A stretch of DNA of 38,907 nt from Hennigella sp045598825 (lineage in GTDB: Bacteria > Bacillota_I > Bacilli_A > Mycoplasmatales > Mycoplasmoidaceae). This document shows positions 1 through 10,298 of the stretch, one piece after another. The notes under the pieces are model-generated. The model had not been told where the DNA came from. It saw only the letters and a list, made by a program, of their open reading frames with translations, and did not search any database. The stretch lies in NCBI GenBank assembly GCA_045598825.1, contig JAZRUX010000016.1, forward strand, positions 1 through 38,907, given 5' to 3'. The translations under genes were made by a program, and so were the position numbers. Each line of letters opens with the position of its first letter. Positions within the stretch are counted from its first letter, which is position 1.

Positions 1-79
1 TGTCACAACCAACTAATGATGTTAGCGGTGCTGCTACACATGCAATTGTGACAAAAGGTAATAATTTTTTTAGTTTCAT
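1..79 (-). CDS. lipoprotein, N-terminal fragment (cut by window edge)
   Basis: Only the first 26 codons are inside the window, reading leftward from the ATG at 77-79. They give a short Lys-rich start (MKLKKLL), a hydrophobic stretch, and a lipobox-like end SLVGCD whose Cys would be acylated. This is a typical mollicute lipoprotein signal peptide. A purine-rich AGAAG lies just upstream and a -10 box at 116-121. The mature protein is not visible, so no function can be named. The signal peptide resembles that of the lipoprotein at 23120. Confidence 0.75.
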   Translation of the reverse strand, partial: MKLKKLLPFVTIACVAAPLTSLVGCD

Positions 80-115
80 AAAACTTCTTTCTGTATCCTT
101 TTCGAATACACAATC

Positions 116-121
116 ATTATA
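116..121 (-). promoter_or_regulatory. -10 box of the lipoprotein gene
   Basis: TATAAT on the minus strand, 36 bases before the ATG at 79. No convincing -35 box is seen. It lies just beyond the terminator of the ABC exporter operon. Confidence 0.5.
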
Positions 122-128
122 TATAAAT

Positions 129-152
129 AAAAAATAGGGAACCCTATTTTTT
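129..152 (-). terminator. Rho-independent terminator of the ABC exporter operon
   Basis: Inverted repeat AAAAAATAGGG / CCCTATTTTTT with a two-base centre, overlapping the stop codon of the exporter gene. The stem sequence recurs at 3955-3976 and 9247-9272. Confidence 0.8.
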
Positions 153-2034
153 ATAATTGTTGACCCTTTTTGAATTGTGCATCATATAGTTTGAAATAGA
201 AGCCATGTTTCTTAATCAATTCTTTATGTGTTCCACGTTCAACAATCTGCCCTTTATCTAGAACAAGGATCTGATCAGCATTAACAATTGTTGATAAACG
301 GTGAGCAACAACGAAACATGTCTTACCTGACATTAATTTGTCCATTGCCTTACCAATTAATAATTCAGTCTTAGTATCAATTGAACTTGTTGCTTCATCA
401 AGAATAACAATCTTTGGTTTAGCAAGGAAAGCACGGGCAATAGTTAATAATTGACGTTGTCCAGCAGATAAATCAGAACCATTATCTCTCAATATTGTGT
501 TGTAGCCATTTGGTAAATGCATGATGAAATCATGTAGGTGTGCTTCTTTTGCTGCAGCAACAATTTCTGCATCAGTTGCATCTAAACGACCATATCTAAT
601 ATTATCTTTAACTGACTCGGCAAATAAGAAAGTATCTTGTAAAATGACGGCAATATTTTGTCTCAAGAATTTTCTAGTAATCTTTTCAACTGGTACATTA
701 TCAAACAATAACTTACCACTATCTGGATCATAAAACTTAGTTACAAGGTTAGTTATTGTAGTTTTACCAGCGCCGGTTGGACCAACAATTGCTACAGTTT
801 GACCTGGTTGAGCAACAAAGTTAAGTTGTTTTAAGATTAATTTATCTTTTTCATAACCAAATGAAAGGTTCTTTGCTTCAACTTTACCTTTTAGTTCTGC
901 TAATGGTTTAGCATCTGGTAAATCTTTTTCTTCCGGACTATCTAAGATTTGGAAAACTCGTTGTGCACCTGCAACAGCATAGAAAACAAAGCTGAAGCTT
1001 GAAATCAAATTATTGATAGATTCAGTAAAGTTTCTTGAGAAAGTTGTAAAGATAATTAATAAAACAGTTTTATCAAATTGATCAATAACAATATCACCAA
1101 TTCGAATATGAATAACTGATAGGTTCATTAATCATTCTCCTTCACCAGTAGGGCCTAAATAAAGAATAATACCAATACCTAAAGCACAAATAATGAAGAT
1201 GGCAATTCTTGTTAAGAACAAGTTAATTGGCATCATCATATTACTTGCAGTTTGTGCAAATAATGAGTTATGTGTTAACTCTTTATTGACAACATCAAAC
1301 TCAGCAACACACTTATCTTCCATTCTAAATAATGAAATAATCTTAGTTCCAGAAATCTTTTCTTCAGCAAAACCATTCACTTTTGAAATTGAGTTTTGTT
1401 GTTTTAAGAATGATGGTTGTACTTTCTTAACAATAAGAATGTTAACTATGATCATAATTGGTACAGCAATCATTGTAATTAATGCTAAATACCAGTTAAT
1501 TAAGAACATAACAATAGTATTTGTAATAATTAATGCACCATAGAAGAAAATAGATGACAATTGTTGTGATGTTAATTGTGAAATGTTATCAATATCTGAT
1601 GACATTCTGGTCATGATTTCACCAGAAGGAACAACATCAAAGAACTTAACTGGCAATAGATGCAGTTTATTCATTGTTGATCTTCTTAGACCATACATTA
1701 CCTTTTCCGACACCTTGGCCATCCAAATACTATGGATAAGGAAGGATAGTTGTGAAATAACATACACAACCATCATGGTTGTACAAACCATTAAGAATTG
1801 GAATCAATGTTCCTTTAGGAAGTCTGGCCCTTGACCTGGTAATAGGAAGTTGTTATAAATAACAGCCATACAGAAGGTTGTAAAGGTAATCATAACAGCT
1901 TCAACTATAGAAAGGATAATAGTAAGAACTAATACTTTTCTTTGTCCTTTAAACAAAGCAAACATTCTCACTAAAGAAGAACCAAGTTCTTTACCAGACA
2001 TTTTTGGTCTTTTTGTTTTTTGTAGTCTTGCCAT
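151..2034 (-). CDS. ABC exporter subunit B (TM domain + canonical NBD)
   Basis: A 627-residue half-transporter of the MsbA/LmrA/BmrAB type: an N-terminal six-helix membrane domain (about residues 30-350), then an ATPase domain. Walker A GPTGAGKTT is near residue 417. The signature is LSAGQ, Walker B is VILDEATSS with the catalytic Glu, and the switch is AHRLST. Two in-frame TGA codons (1132-1134, 1804-1806) are Trp. It starts 2 bases after the upstream partner's stop, with GGAGG inside that partner's 3' end, so the two are translated together. The signature LSAGQ departs from LSGGQ while Walker B and the switch His are intact. This complements the partner and fits a heterodimer with one degenerate ATP site. 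The substrate (drug, lipid or peptide) cannot be told from sequence. Confidence 0.9.
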
Positions 2035-2036
2035 AA

Positions 2037-3806
2037 TTACTTAGTCAAACCCTCCTTCCCCATTTGTGAAACCACAATAGAACGGTATAGTTCGTTGCTC
2101 TTTCTCAATGAATCATGGTTTCCATAACCAACGATTCTTCCTTTTTCCATTACTACAATATGATCACAATCTTTAACGGAAGAAATACGTTGGGCAACAA
2201 TAATTGTTGTCATTCCCTTCATTTCTTTTCTAATGTTATTTTGCAACTTAGCTTCAGTTAACATATCTAAAGCTGATGTTGAGTCATCTAAAATTAATAT
2301 GTTTGGTTTCTTAACAAGTGTTCTAGTTATTGATAAACGTTGTTGTTGTCCACCAGAGAAGTTTCTTCCTCTTTGTTCAACAATTCCGTCTAATTTACCT
2401 TTCTTCTCATTGATAATTCCATCGGCACAAGCAATTTTTGCAGCATACATTAATTGTTCGTCTGTTGCATTTTGATTACCATACAACAAGTTGTATTTAA
2501 TTGTTCCAGAGAATAAAATCTTTTCTTGTAAAACTACACCAACATTATCTTTTAAACTATCTAAATCAATTTTTTTGATAGGAATGTTACCAATAGTTAA
2601 TGAACCTTTAGTATTCTTTGGAATGTCATAAAGTCTTGAAATTAAATTAACTAAACTTGTCTTACCTGAACCTGTTGGGCCAACAATTCCAACCATTTCA
2701 CCTTGTTTGATTGTTAGGTTAATATTAGATAAAACATTGTTTTTTGCATTAGCAAAATATTTAAAATTTACATTTTTGAAAACAATATCTAAATTCTTTG
2801 GATTTAGTTTTTGAGCATTTTTATCATTTGTAATACTTGGTTTTAATGATAAGAATTCATTAATTCTCTTAGCTGATGGTTCAGCTCTTACGCAGTTAAT
2901 GATAACCATGCAAGAAATAATTACAGAAGCTAATGTAATCATTAATAGGTTAACAATTTCATTAATATCACCAACGCTCTTAACTGTGAAGATTCATGAT
3001 TCAATACTATATGATGCACCTGCAACCATGAAGATAGCTGCCATTGAAGCATTAACTATAGAGTTAATTAAAGGTAAAACAATTGCAAAACCAACTCAAG
3101 CTTTAGTGTTTTGTTTTCTTAATTTCTTGTTTGAAAAATCAAATCTTTTTGCTTGTTGATCTTCTAAGCAGAATGATTTAATAACTCTCATACCTAAAAC
3201 GTTTTCACGAACAACTACGTTTGCATTATCAATTTCATATTGTACACGTTCAAAGGCTGGAATAACTGTTTTGGCAACAATAATAAAACCAACAACAATT
3301 AGTATCATAATACCAAGGAACATTAAACCAAACATTCAGAATCTAACAAAACTTGTAATAATTCCATAGAAGAACATGATTGGTGCACGAACAAATAATG
3401 CTAATGCTAATTGCAAAGCAATTTGATATTTTTGCACGTCGTTGGTAATTCTTGTAATAATACTTGATGTTGTTACCTTATCAATATCACCAAATGATAG
3501 TGTTGATGCTTTATAAAACATATGATGTCTTATAGTTTCAGCTGACAGCAAAGATGCTTTAGTCCCAATTCAAGAACCTAGTGCTCCAAATAATAGTGAT
3601 AAGATTGAATTGGTTAGTAACAAACTACAGCGTAATCAGAACAAACCTCAATCTGGTTGTCCTTCTCATACACTAATCGTATTAATGATTTGTGCAAGCA
3701 TAGTAGTTTGTAGACCTTCAAATACACCTTGCAAAGCAACAAAAATAAGTGCTAATGCAGCAAATACTTTTGTTTTTCTGTTAGATAATTTAAATAGTCT
3801 AAACAT
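2037..3806 (-). CDS. ABC exporter subunit A (TM domain + degenerate NBD)
   Basis: A 589-residue half-transporter, first gene of the two-gene exporter operon. It starts at the ATG at 3804-3806 (MFRLFKLSNRK) behind AAGGAT. The membrane domain covers about residues 15-310. Walker A GPTGSGKTS is near residue 377 and the signature FSGGQ is canonical. The Walker B region reads LILDDSTSALD, with Asp where the catalytic Glu should be, and the switch reads AQRISS with Gln for His. These two changes together are known from the inactive site of heterodimeric exporters such as TM287/288. With subunit B (canonical Walker B, altered signature) this predicts one active and one regulatory ATP site. Several TGA codons are Trp. 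Confidence 0.9.
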
Positions 3807-3833
3807 ACTATCCTTGTTCTAATTTTGATTTTA

Positions 3834-3839
3834 ATTATA
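3834..3839 (-). promoter_or_regulatory. -10 box of the ABC exporter operon
   Basis: TATAAT on the minus strand, 27 bases before the ATG at 3806. The spacing allows the AAGGAT ribosome site in the leader. Confidence 0.5.
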
Positions 3840-3870
3840 TTAAAAAATATAATAAACTATATTAAATAAT

Positions 3871-3949
3871 GTTCACGTAGCTCAATTTTGGATAGAGCAG
3901 TAACCTCCTAAGTTACAGGTTGACCGTTCAACTCGGTCCGTGAACGCCA
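3871..3949 (+). tRNA. tRNA-Arg (anticodon CCT)
   Basis: Full cloverleaf: acceptor GTTCACG/CGTGAAC, D-stem GCTC/GAGC, anticodon stem GTAAC/GTTAC around CTCCTAA (anticodon CCT, reads AGG), and T-stem GACCG/CGGTC around TTCAACT. Discriminator G and an encoded CCA follow. It is a lone tRNA, ended by the shared hairpin at 3955. Confidence 0.95.
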
Positions 3950-3954
3950 TTAAA

Positions 3955-3976
3955 AAAATAGGGATAACCCTATTTT
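3955..3976. terminator. bidirectional terminator (tRNA-Arg / alpha-beta hydrolase)
   Basis: AAAATAGGG / CCCTATTTT with an ATAA loop. T-runs lie on both sides, so it can end the rightward tRNA transcript and the leftward hydrolase transcript. The hydrolase stop codon (3975-3977) overlaps the last bases of the stem. Confidence 0.75.
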
Positions 3977-4871
3977 ATTTTTTTATAAACTCAATAATGT
4001 CTTGATAAACTTGTTCCTTAATTCTTGGTTCATTAAGAATTTCATGTCTTGCGTCTGGATAAATTTTCATCTGCACACTTTTCAAATCATTCTTTTGGTA
4101 GAATTCGTAAAGTGCCTTAACTGATTTAGACATTGAACCAACAGGATCATTTTCACCAGCAATTAATAAAATAGGTTTATTTTTATCAATTTTTTTGATT
4201 GCTTCTTTTTTATACATATGCCTAAAAGCATTAAACATATTGAAATAGAAACGGTTGCTTAATGGTTTACCATTATAGTCATCAGCATAGTATTTTTTTA
4301 CTTCTTGTTCATCAGTATTTAATCAACTACCATCTTTTACTAATTTGTTGTAGTTAGAATAATTAATCTTTTCAATTAACTTTGCTTCTTTCTTGCTTGA
4401 AGTTAAATTTAATAATCAAGCTAAAACTAAACCAAATTTAACATCTACTCTTCCTTTCATTAGCGCTGAACCACAAATAATGATCTTGTCATACAAATCA
4501 CATTTAGTCATATACTCTTGGGCTAAGAAAGACCCATAACTGTGACCTAACACAAAAAGCGGTAAATGGTATTTCTCTTTCAACATTTTGCTAAAAAAGA
4601 TTTCATCTTTAACTGTATCTAGGAAAATATCTTTTCCTTCATATGTTCCTAATTTCTTTCCACCTTCAGGTGTTTTGCCATGACCACGATGATCATCAGC
4701 AAAAACAATATATCCTGCTTGATTTAATGTCTTAGCTAAATCTTCATAACGTTGAGCATGTTCTGCCATTCCATGAAAGATTTGTACAACCCCAATTGGG
4801 TTAGTTACATCATCTCATAGATAGCAATAAATCCTTTTATTATCAAAACTATTTATAAATTGTTGTTGCAT
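3975..4871 (-). CDS. alpha/beta hydrolase (monoacylglycerol lipase/lysophospholipase-like)
   Basis: 298 residues, cytoplasmic, no signal peptide. The start is MQQQFINSFDNKRIYCYLW. The oxyanion region HGMAEHAQRY is followed by the nucleophile elbow LGHSYGS (Ser nucleophile), the late acid ENDPVG, and His in DARHEIL. The HG-x-x-EH-x-x-RY pattern is typical of monoglyceride lipase and lysophospholipase-like S33 hydrolases. The ATG overlaps the stop of glpK by one base (TAATG), so it is translated with glycerol kinase. A lipase that frees glycerol next to a glycerol kinase makes metabolic sense, but the substrate is an inference. Several TGA codons are Trp, including the residue after YL near the N-terminus. 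Confidence 0.8.
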
Positions 4872-6337
4872 TATTTTAATCCTTTAACATAATTATCAAT
4901 GGTTTTCTTTCATCCCATAATCATTGGTTCAACTGTCTTAAATTGCTTTGTTGGTTTGTATGTTCTAATTGGTTTGAAATGAATATCATCCAAAGATTTA
5001 AATGCTTTTGTTGCCAATCCAGTACAAATAATTGAACCCATACATGTTGATTCTAAATTAATGATGGATATTGGTAATTGAAATAAATTACTTTGTAATT
5101 TCATTAAATAACGATTTTTACTCAATCCACCATCAATACATATTTTCTTAGTTTGTAATTGAACGTCTTTGGTTAAGGCTTCAAAAACATCATAATTTCT
5201 AAAAGCTATTGCTTCAAATGCTGCTTTGGCAATTTCTTTGGGTTGTGTGTTTTTATTTCAATTAACAAATTTAGCTTGAGCATTCATGTTTCAGTATGGT
5301 GCACCAAGACCATTGAATGCTGGAATTAAATAAACATTGGAATGTTTACATTTTATTGCTAGTTTGGTTAATCGACGATGGTCAGGAGCAATTTCTTGTT
5401 TAATCATTTCATTAATGATTGAACCACCATTAAAGACACTACCTTCAAGAGCATAACTTGTTTTCTTGTTAAGTCTAGATGCAATAGTAGTTAATAAATT
5501 ATGATTAGACTTGATTGGTTGACTACCTATGTTGGCTAACATAAAGCATCCTGTTCCATATGTATTTTTAACATCACCTTTATGGAAACAACCTTGACCC
5601 AATAAAGAAGATTGTTGATCACCAATCAATCCAGCAATCTTAATATAATTTCCTAATAAAGTAGTAAAACCAACCACTTGATCATTGTCAACAGGTTTTG
5701 GTAAAATTGTTTTCGGAATATTAAAATATTTAAGCAATTGGTCATCTCATTTTAATGAATGGATGTTAAATAACATTGTTCGTGATGCATTAGTTACATC
5801 AGTGACAAACACTTTGCACTGTGTCAAACGATAAACTAAATAACTTTCAATAGTTCCAATACAAAGCGTGTTGTTTTTTAGTGCTTTCTTAACAACAGGA
5901 ACATTTTCTAGCATTCACTTAATTTTTGTAGCTGAAAAATATGAATTAATTAATAAACCTGTTTTGTCCCTAATCAATTTAGCAATTGGCTTATTTTTTA
6001 ATTGTTCACAATAATTAGCAGTTCGACGGCATTTTCAAATAATAGCATTTGTTAATGCTTTGCCGGTTTTCTTGTCTCAAGCAACTATTGTTTCTCGTTG
6101 ATTGGTAATACCTAAACCATATACATCAGTAGGTTTTACCCGTTTCATTACCTTTTTTAAACAAGAAACTGTCTTATTTCAAATATCATTTGCATCTTGT
6201 TCAACTCAAGTTTTTTTCTTTTCAATTAATTTAGTAAAAGCTCGTTCAAAACGTTTAATCTTTTGTTTCTTTACATCAAAAAGAACAGCACGGAGTGATG
6301 TTGTTCCTTCATCAATTGTTAAGATATATCGTTTCAT
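4871..6337 (-). CDS. glpK: glycerol kinase
   Basis: 488 residues. Phosphorylates glycerol to glycerol-3-phosphate, feeding phospholipid synthesis or glycolysis. The N-terminal phosphate-binding loop reads DEGTTSLRAVLFD (family DxGTTS). The substrate region GITNQRET and the conserved RTMLFNIHSLKWD follow. The C-terminal half contains GDQQSSLLGQ, KNTYGTGCFM and EGSVFNGG, the usual FGGY-kinase ATP-domain motifs, and the tail ends MGWKKTIDNYVKGLK. It lies 3 bases downstream of the K+ transporter stop and overlaps the hydrolase start by one base, so the three form one operon. No glycerol facilitator or glycerol-3-phosphate oxidase lies next to it. Confidence 0.95.
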
Positions 6338-6340
6338 TGA

Positions 6341-8077
6341 CTATCCAATCTTAATATCTTCGTATGGATATTCAATATCATTAAAGTGAGGGTGAAATCG
6401 AGTTCAAGACAATAGTGTGTTAATAACACCCAATTGACCAACAAACATTAATAGAATTAAATATAGTAATCCTCATCATTGTGTACAAGCAGTTATACCT
6501 GCAGATAGTCCAACAGTGCCGAAAGCAGATGCACATTCAACCATATATTCAGAGAATGAGAATCAAACAGTTGGAGTATCAGCATATTCAGGTGGCACCG
6601 GTGTTGCAGTCCATAGGACTAAAGCTCCAATCAATAATAACACTAATGAGATAATGAAAATCATGAATGCTTGAGTTACAGTATCTTGACTAATTCTTCG
6701 TTTGAAGAAGAAGACATTCTTACGACCACATAATTTACATCATATTGTTACAATAATGACAGCTAGTGTTGTTGTTCTAATACCACCGGCTGTTGAACAA
6801 GGTGATGCACCAATAAACATCAAAATAGCAAGAACCCATTTTGTTCCTTCAGAGAAAACATTTGTTTTAATTGTTTCCATACCTAAAGAACGACAGTTAA
6901 ATGTTTGGAAAATAATTGCAAAACATTTGTTTAACATTACATTCTTACCAAATTCACCAAACTTGTTTTCATTACCAATAATAGTTAGGTCTTTTAATAG
7001 AATGTATTGACCACCAGCAGAAGTAACTACAAGTTCAGAATGAATTCTAGGATCAGTAAATTCTGCAGTAAATGTTCCAGCTAAACCTAATAATGCAACA
7101 ATAATGTAAACACTAATAGCCACTTTAGAATAAAGTGTCATACTATATCTACGACCAGTTGCTTTACATTTAATCTTTTCGATTACATCAAATCAAACAA
7201 AGTGACCTAGTCCACCAATAACTAATTCTAAAATAATTAGAGTTTGGAAAATAATACCTAAATCATTTCTAAATGGAGCCATTGAAGTAGAAGAAATATT
7301 ATCAAAACCAGCATTATTCATTGCTGAAACGGTTGTAAATAAACCAACTCATAATGAATAACCGAAGTTGTGATACATTGGTAATATTTGATCAGTATTG
7401 AATGAAATACCCTTGAAAGCAGCATTTTGTGTAACTGTTGGATCTAGTCCTTCAAGGAATTGTTGTTGATATGCAGGAATAAAGCAAAAGCATAGTGCAT
7501 ATAAAAACATAAACACTACTTGTGTTGATAAGATAAAGATTAACGCAACTTTAATAACATGGAATGATTGTGATAACTTGCTACCACCACGTTCAGCTTG
7601 CATGATATACAATTGACCAACGTCAATTTTATCATTTTTTTTCTTAAAAAAGTTTCATACATAGTAGAATAGGGCAACAACACCAATACCACCAATTTCA
7701 ATTAAAATCAATAAAACAACTTGACCGCCTGGGTTAAGATATTCATAGATATTAACTGGTGTTAATCCGGTATCACTAAATCCTGAACAAGCAATAAATA
7801 ATGCTTGTACAAAACTATAACCATTAATATTTTGGAATCCGTTCAATTGAACTCATTCACCATTAATTTCAATCTTATTTAAACAAAATGGTGCACATAA
7901 AAATAATGCTCCAGTGACAATGATCACTAGATACAATCTAAATAATCGTTGTGGTAATGTCTTACCAACGATTACTCTTGCAGCTTTTTTACCAAATAAA
8001 GCTAATGCTGAACCAAAACGCTTAAAAACGTTTCGGTTTTTTATAGATTTACCGGTATTGGTATCTCTTGCTTCCAT
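6341..8077 (-). CDS. K+ uptake channel subunit, TrkH/KtrB family
   Basis: 578 residues, a polytopic membrane protein. Four P-loop filters of the Trk/Ktr/HKT family can be seen in order: SGFSDTGLTP, NNAGFDNISS, NCRSLGMET and SAFGTVGLSA. The family signature GASPCSTAGGIRTTT precedes the fourth. A basic N-terminal extension of about 45 residues precedes the first helix, making it longer than a usual KtrB (about 450). It would form the pore for K+ uptake, normally gated by a cytoplasmic KtrA/TrkA ring that is not in this window. It is the first gene of the operon with glpK (3-base gap). Trp is encoded by TGA many times. Confidence 0.92.
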
Positions 8078-8109
8078 AATTTGAAATACTCAAACTATTA
8101 TATATTATA

Positions 8110-8622
8110 TTATTTATCTAAGTAATCTATTTTATGAGGTTCTAATTTTTCTAAGTAAGAAAAATTAGAGAGTTTTGCAACTTCATAAGCAAAAATAGCA
8201 ACGCAATTGCTTAAGTTTAAACTACGAACATTTTTCGATGTTGGGATGCGAATAGTCCTATCTTTGTTCTTAACTAAGATACTCTTAGTTATTCCAGTAG
8301 ATTCTTTACCAAACATTAAATAAATGTCACCATTTTTCTTGGGCTTTTTAATATCAGAAGCTAAATTTTTACCATACCTTGTGATGTAATAAATTTCATC
8401 ATTGGCTTTTAGTGTTTTGATGAAGTCTTCATAGCAATCGTGTTCATGTAATTCAAGATAATTTCAATAATCACAACCAGATCGTTTTAATTGCTTATTA
8501 CTCAACACAAAACCATATGGTCGAATTAAATGTAAAATTGCATTAAAACCAACACAAGTTCGAGCAATATTTCCAGTGTTTTGTGGAATTTCAGGTTCAA
8601 ATAAGACAATATGTAATTTCAT
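8110..8622 (-). CDS. trmL: tRNA (cytidine/uridine-34-2'-O)-methyltransferase TrmL
   Basis: 170 residues, a SPOUT-fold SAM methyltransferase of the YibK type, which methylates the wobble ribose of tRNA-Leu. All three SpoU motifs are present: EPEIPQNTGNIAR near the N-terminus, YLMFGKESTGI in the middle, and IRIPTSKNVRSLNLSNCVAI at the knot. The likely substrate tRNA-Leu(TAA) is encoded at 24424. The ATG is only 13 bases from the minus-strand -10 in the palindrome at 8629-8650 and has no SD, so the mRNA is nearly leaderless. It is divergent from rubrerythrin and shares that palindrome. Confidence 0.92.
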
Positions 8623-8628
8623 ATAATG

Positions 8629-8650
8629 TAAAAGTATTATAATACTTTTA
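8629..8650. promoter_or_regulatory. perfect palindrome carrying both divergent -10 boxes (trmL / rubrerythrin)
   Basis: Arms TAAAAGTATTA and TAATACTTTTA meet without a spacer, giving a 22-base perfect palindrome. TATAAT is present on the plus strand (8638-8643) for rubrerythrin and on the minus strand (8636-8641) for trmL. A dimeric repressor bound here would block both promoters. The inner pattern AAGTA-N6-TACTT also occurs in the PFOR promoter. Confidence 0.65.
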
Positions 8651-8663
8651 AGAGGTAAATAAA

Positions 8664-9248
8664 ATGAAACAAAAAAGTTTAAAAGGAACTAAAACTTTAG
8701 AAAATTTGATGGAAGCTTTTGCTGGTGAAAGTCAAGCAAGAAATAAATATGATTATTTCGCTAGTCAAGCAAAGAAAGATGGTTATGTTCAAGTTGCTAA
8801 TTTCTTTGCTGAAACTGCATTAAATGAAAAGGAACATGCTAAACTTTGATACAAATTAATCAATGGTGGTTCTGTTTCAAATACAAAAGTTAATTTAAAA
8901 GCTGCTGCTGAAGGTGAAAATTTTGAACACACAAAAATGTATAAAAGAATGGCAAAAGAAGCAAGAAAAGAAGGTTTCAACGATATTGCTGCTTTATTTG
9001 ATGGTGTAGCTTCAGTAGAAAAAGAACATGAAGAAAGATATTTAGCTTTAATAAAACTTATTAAATCAGGCAAGGTTTTTGCTAAATCTAAGATTATTGC
9101 ATGAAAATGTAGTAACTGTGGCAAAATTGTTTACTCTAAGACTGCTCCTAAAATTTGTCCTGTTTGTAAGCATCCACAAGCTTATCAACAAGCTAATTGC
9201 AAATGCTCTTATTCTTTAGAAGGCTGCACTTGCAAATGTAATAAATAA
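8664..9248 (+). CDS. rubrerythrin with extra Cys-rich tail
   Basis: 194 residues, a cytoplasmic peroxide reductase of anaerobes. The diiron four-helix domain shows the ligand sets E22 (FAGESQARNKY), E55/H58 (LNEKEHAK), EGENFEH at 83-89, and E119/H122 (SVEKEHEERY). A C-terminal rubredoxin-like Fe(Cys)4 site is formed by C149/C152 and C165/C168. After it comes an unusual tail of about 20 residues with five more cysteines (179, 181, 188, 190, 192), not part of standard rubrerythrin. The SD is AAGAGG at 8650. The expected electron donors are ferredoxin or rubredoxin partners, with PFOR at the other end of the window as a likely source (inference). The trmL gene diverges from the same palindrome. 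Confidence 0.95.
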
Positions 9249-9272
9249 AAAATAGGGATTTCCCTATTTTTT
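9247..9272. terminator. bidirectional terminator (rubrerythrin / trigger-factor-like gene)
   Basis: Twelve-base arms AAAAAATAGGGA / TCCCTATTTTTT around TT, flanked by A- and T-runs. It ends both convergent genes: rubrerythrin stops at 9248, and the minus-strand gene's TAG (9264-9266) is inside the stem. Confidence 0.85.
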
Positions 9273-9983
9273 TGTTTGGTCTTCAACCTTAGTATTTGCT
9301 TTAGCTTTAGCAAGAGCTTCTTCCATTGCTTTTCTACTAGCTTCAGCATTCTTAATAATTGCATCATTATCCATTTTAAATTTTAGTTTTGAGCAGATAG
9401 TGTTAGCAATTTTTTGTTCTAAAATAGTTCGACGAATTGCTTCCATTCGTTTTGGATCATTAACAATATCACGAATTGGTTTATTTGTTTCCATATAGTA
9501 ACGGTCTAATGAATCTCTCAATTCTTTATCGTCAACAGTAATGTTTCATTCTTTTGCTAAAACAGCAAATAGCATTTCTTTTTCCATCAATCTTGTTGCC
9601 ATTGTCTTAACATATTCATATGGTGCATTGCCTAATCTTGGATCGCCTTTGATTAATGAATCAATAATATTTTGTAAATCAGTAGGATCAATCTTTATTT
9701 CATAACATGGAACAATAATATGCATTGCTGCATTAAAGATATTGTCTCTTACAACCATGTTGTGAATTCGTTTTTGAATGTCAGCATCTGACATCTTGTC
9801 ACCAAATTCTTTTTTCATTCTATTGAAGTGAAAGTCAATTGCTTGTTTATCAGCAACTAAACGATCAATAGTTACTTCTTTAGAAAAATCAGGATTTTTA
9901 ATCTTTTTAATTGAAGATTGTGCTTTAAATGATTTTGGTTGTTCGTTGTTTGTTGATTGGTCTTTTTTAATTTCGTCTGCCAT
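9264..9983 (-). CDS. trigger-factor C-domain-like protein (putative chaperone)
   Basis: 239 residues, hydrophilic and mostly helical. The middle and C-terminal part (about residues 50-215) resembles the arm/C-terminal domain of trigger factor. The pattern 'EKEMLFAVLAKEWNITVDD' followed by ELRDSLDRYY matches the helix-turn 'eeI.Vt.eEl...i' of that family. The N-terminal ribosome-binding domain (G-F-R-x-G motif) and the FKBP-type PPIase domain are absent. The Lys/Gln-rich N-terminus looks disordered, and the C-terminus is Ala/Lys-rich. It is the last gene of the metK operon, 9 bases after the DivIVA-domain gene. It could be a reduced trigger factor or a SurA-like holdase; the family assignment is moderate. 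Confidence 0.5.
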
Positions 9984-9992
9984 AATAATCTC

Positions 9993-10298
9993 CTATTTCT
10001 TTTGGTTACGTTGTTTTAACAACATGTTACCATAACCTTCTTCTTGGTATTCTTTAACTTCGTTAACTAATCTTTTATTTTCTTTTTGTAGGTTTGCAAT
10101 TTGATCTTGTAAACCTTTAACTTTAGCAAGAGCTTCGCTAGAGTCTTTCTTATATAATTCTACCATTTTGTCGTTAGTTTTTAAATATTCAATAATTTGA
10201 TCAAAAAAACTATCAACATCAACAGTGTCATATCCAGAAAAAACTGCTTTCTTAAATTTCTTATTAAGAATTTTTTCAGTTGTTTCTTTATTATCCAT
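9993..10298 (-). CDS. DivIVA/GpsB-domain protein
   Basis: 101 residues. The N-terminal half carries the DivIVA-domain core: KKFKKAVFSGYDTVDVDSFFDQIIEYL, split here as KKFKKAVFSGYD and TVDVDSFFDQIIEYL. The aromatic/Gly-Tyr-Asp then Val-Asp-x-Phe pattern in it binds membranes or division proteins. The second half is a coiled coil (about residues 50-90, AKVKGLQDQIANLQKENKRL). The ATG overlaps the end of metK by 8 bases. In mollicutes small DivIVA-like proteins are thought to act in cell shape or division. The link to metK and the trigger-factor-like gene is shown only by the shared transcript. Confidence 0.75.
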   Translation of the reverse strand: MDNKETTEKILNKKFKKAVFSGYDTVDVDSFFDQIIEYLKTNDKMVELYKKDSSEALAKVKGLQDQIANLQKENKRLVNEVKEYQEEGYGNMLLKQRNQKK

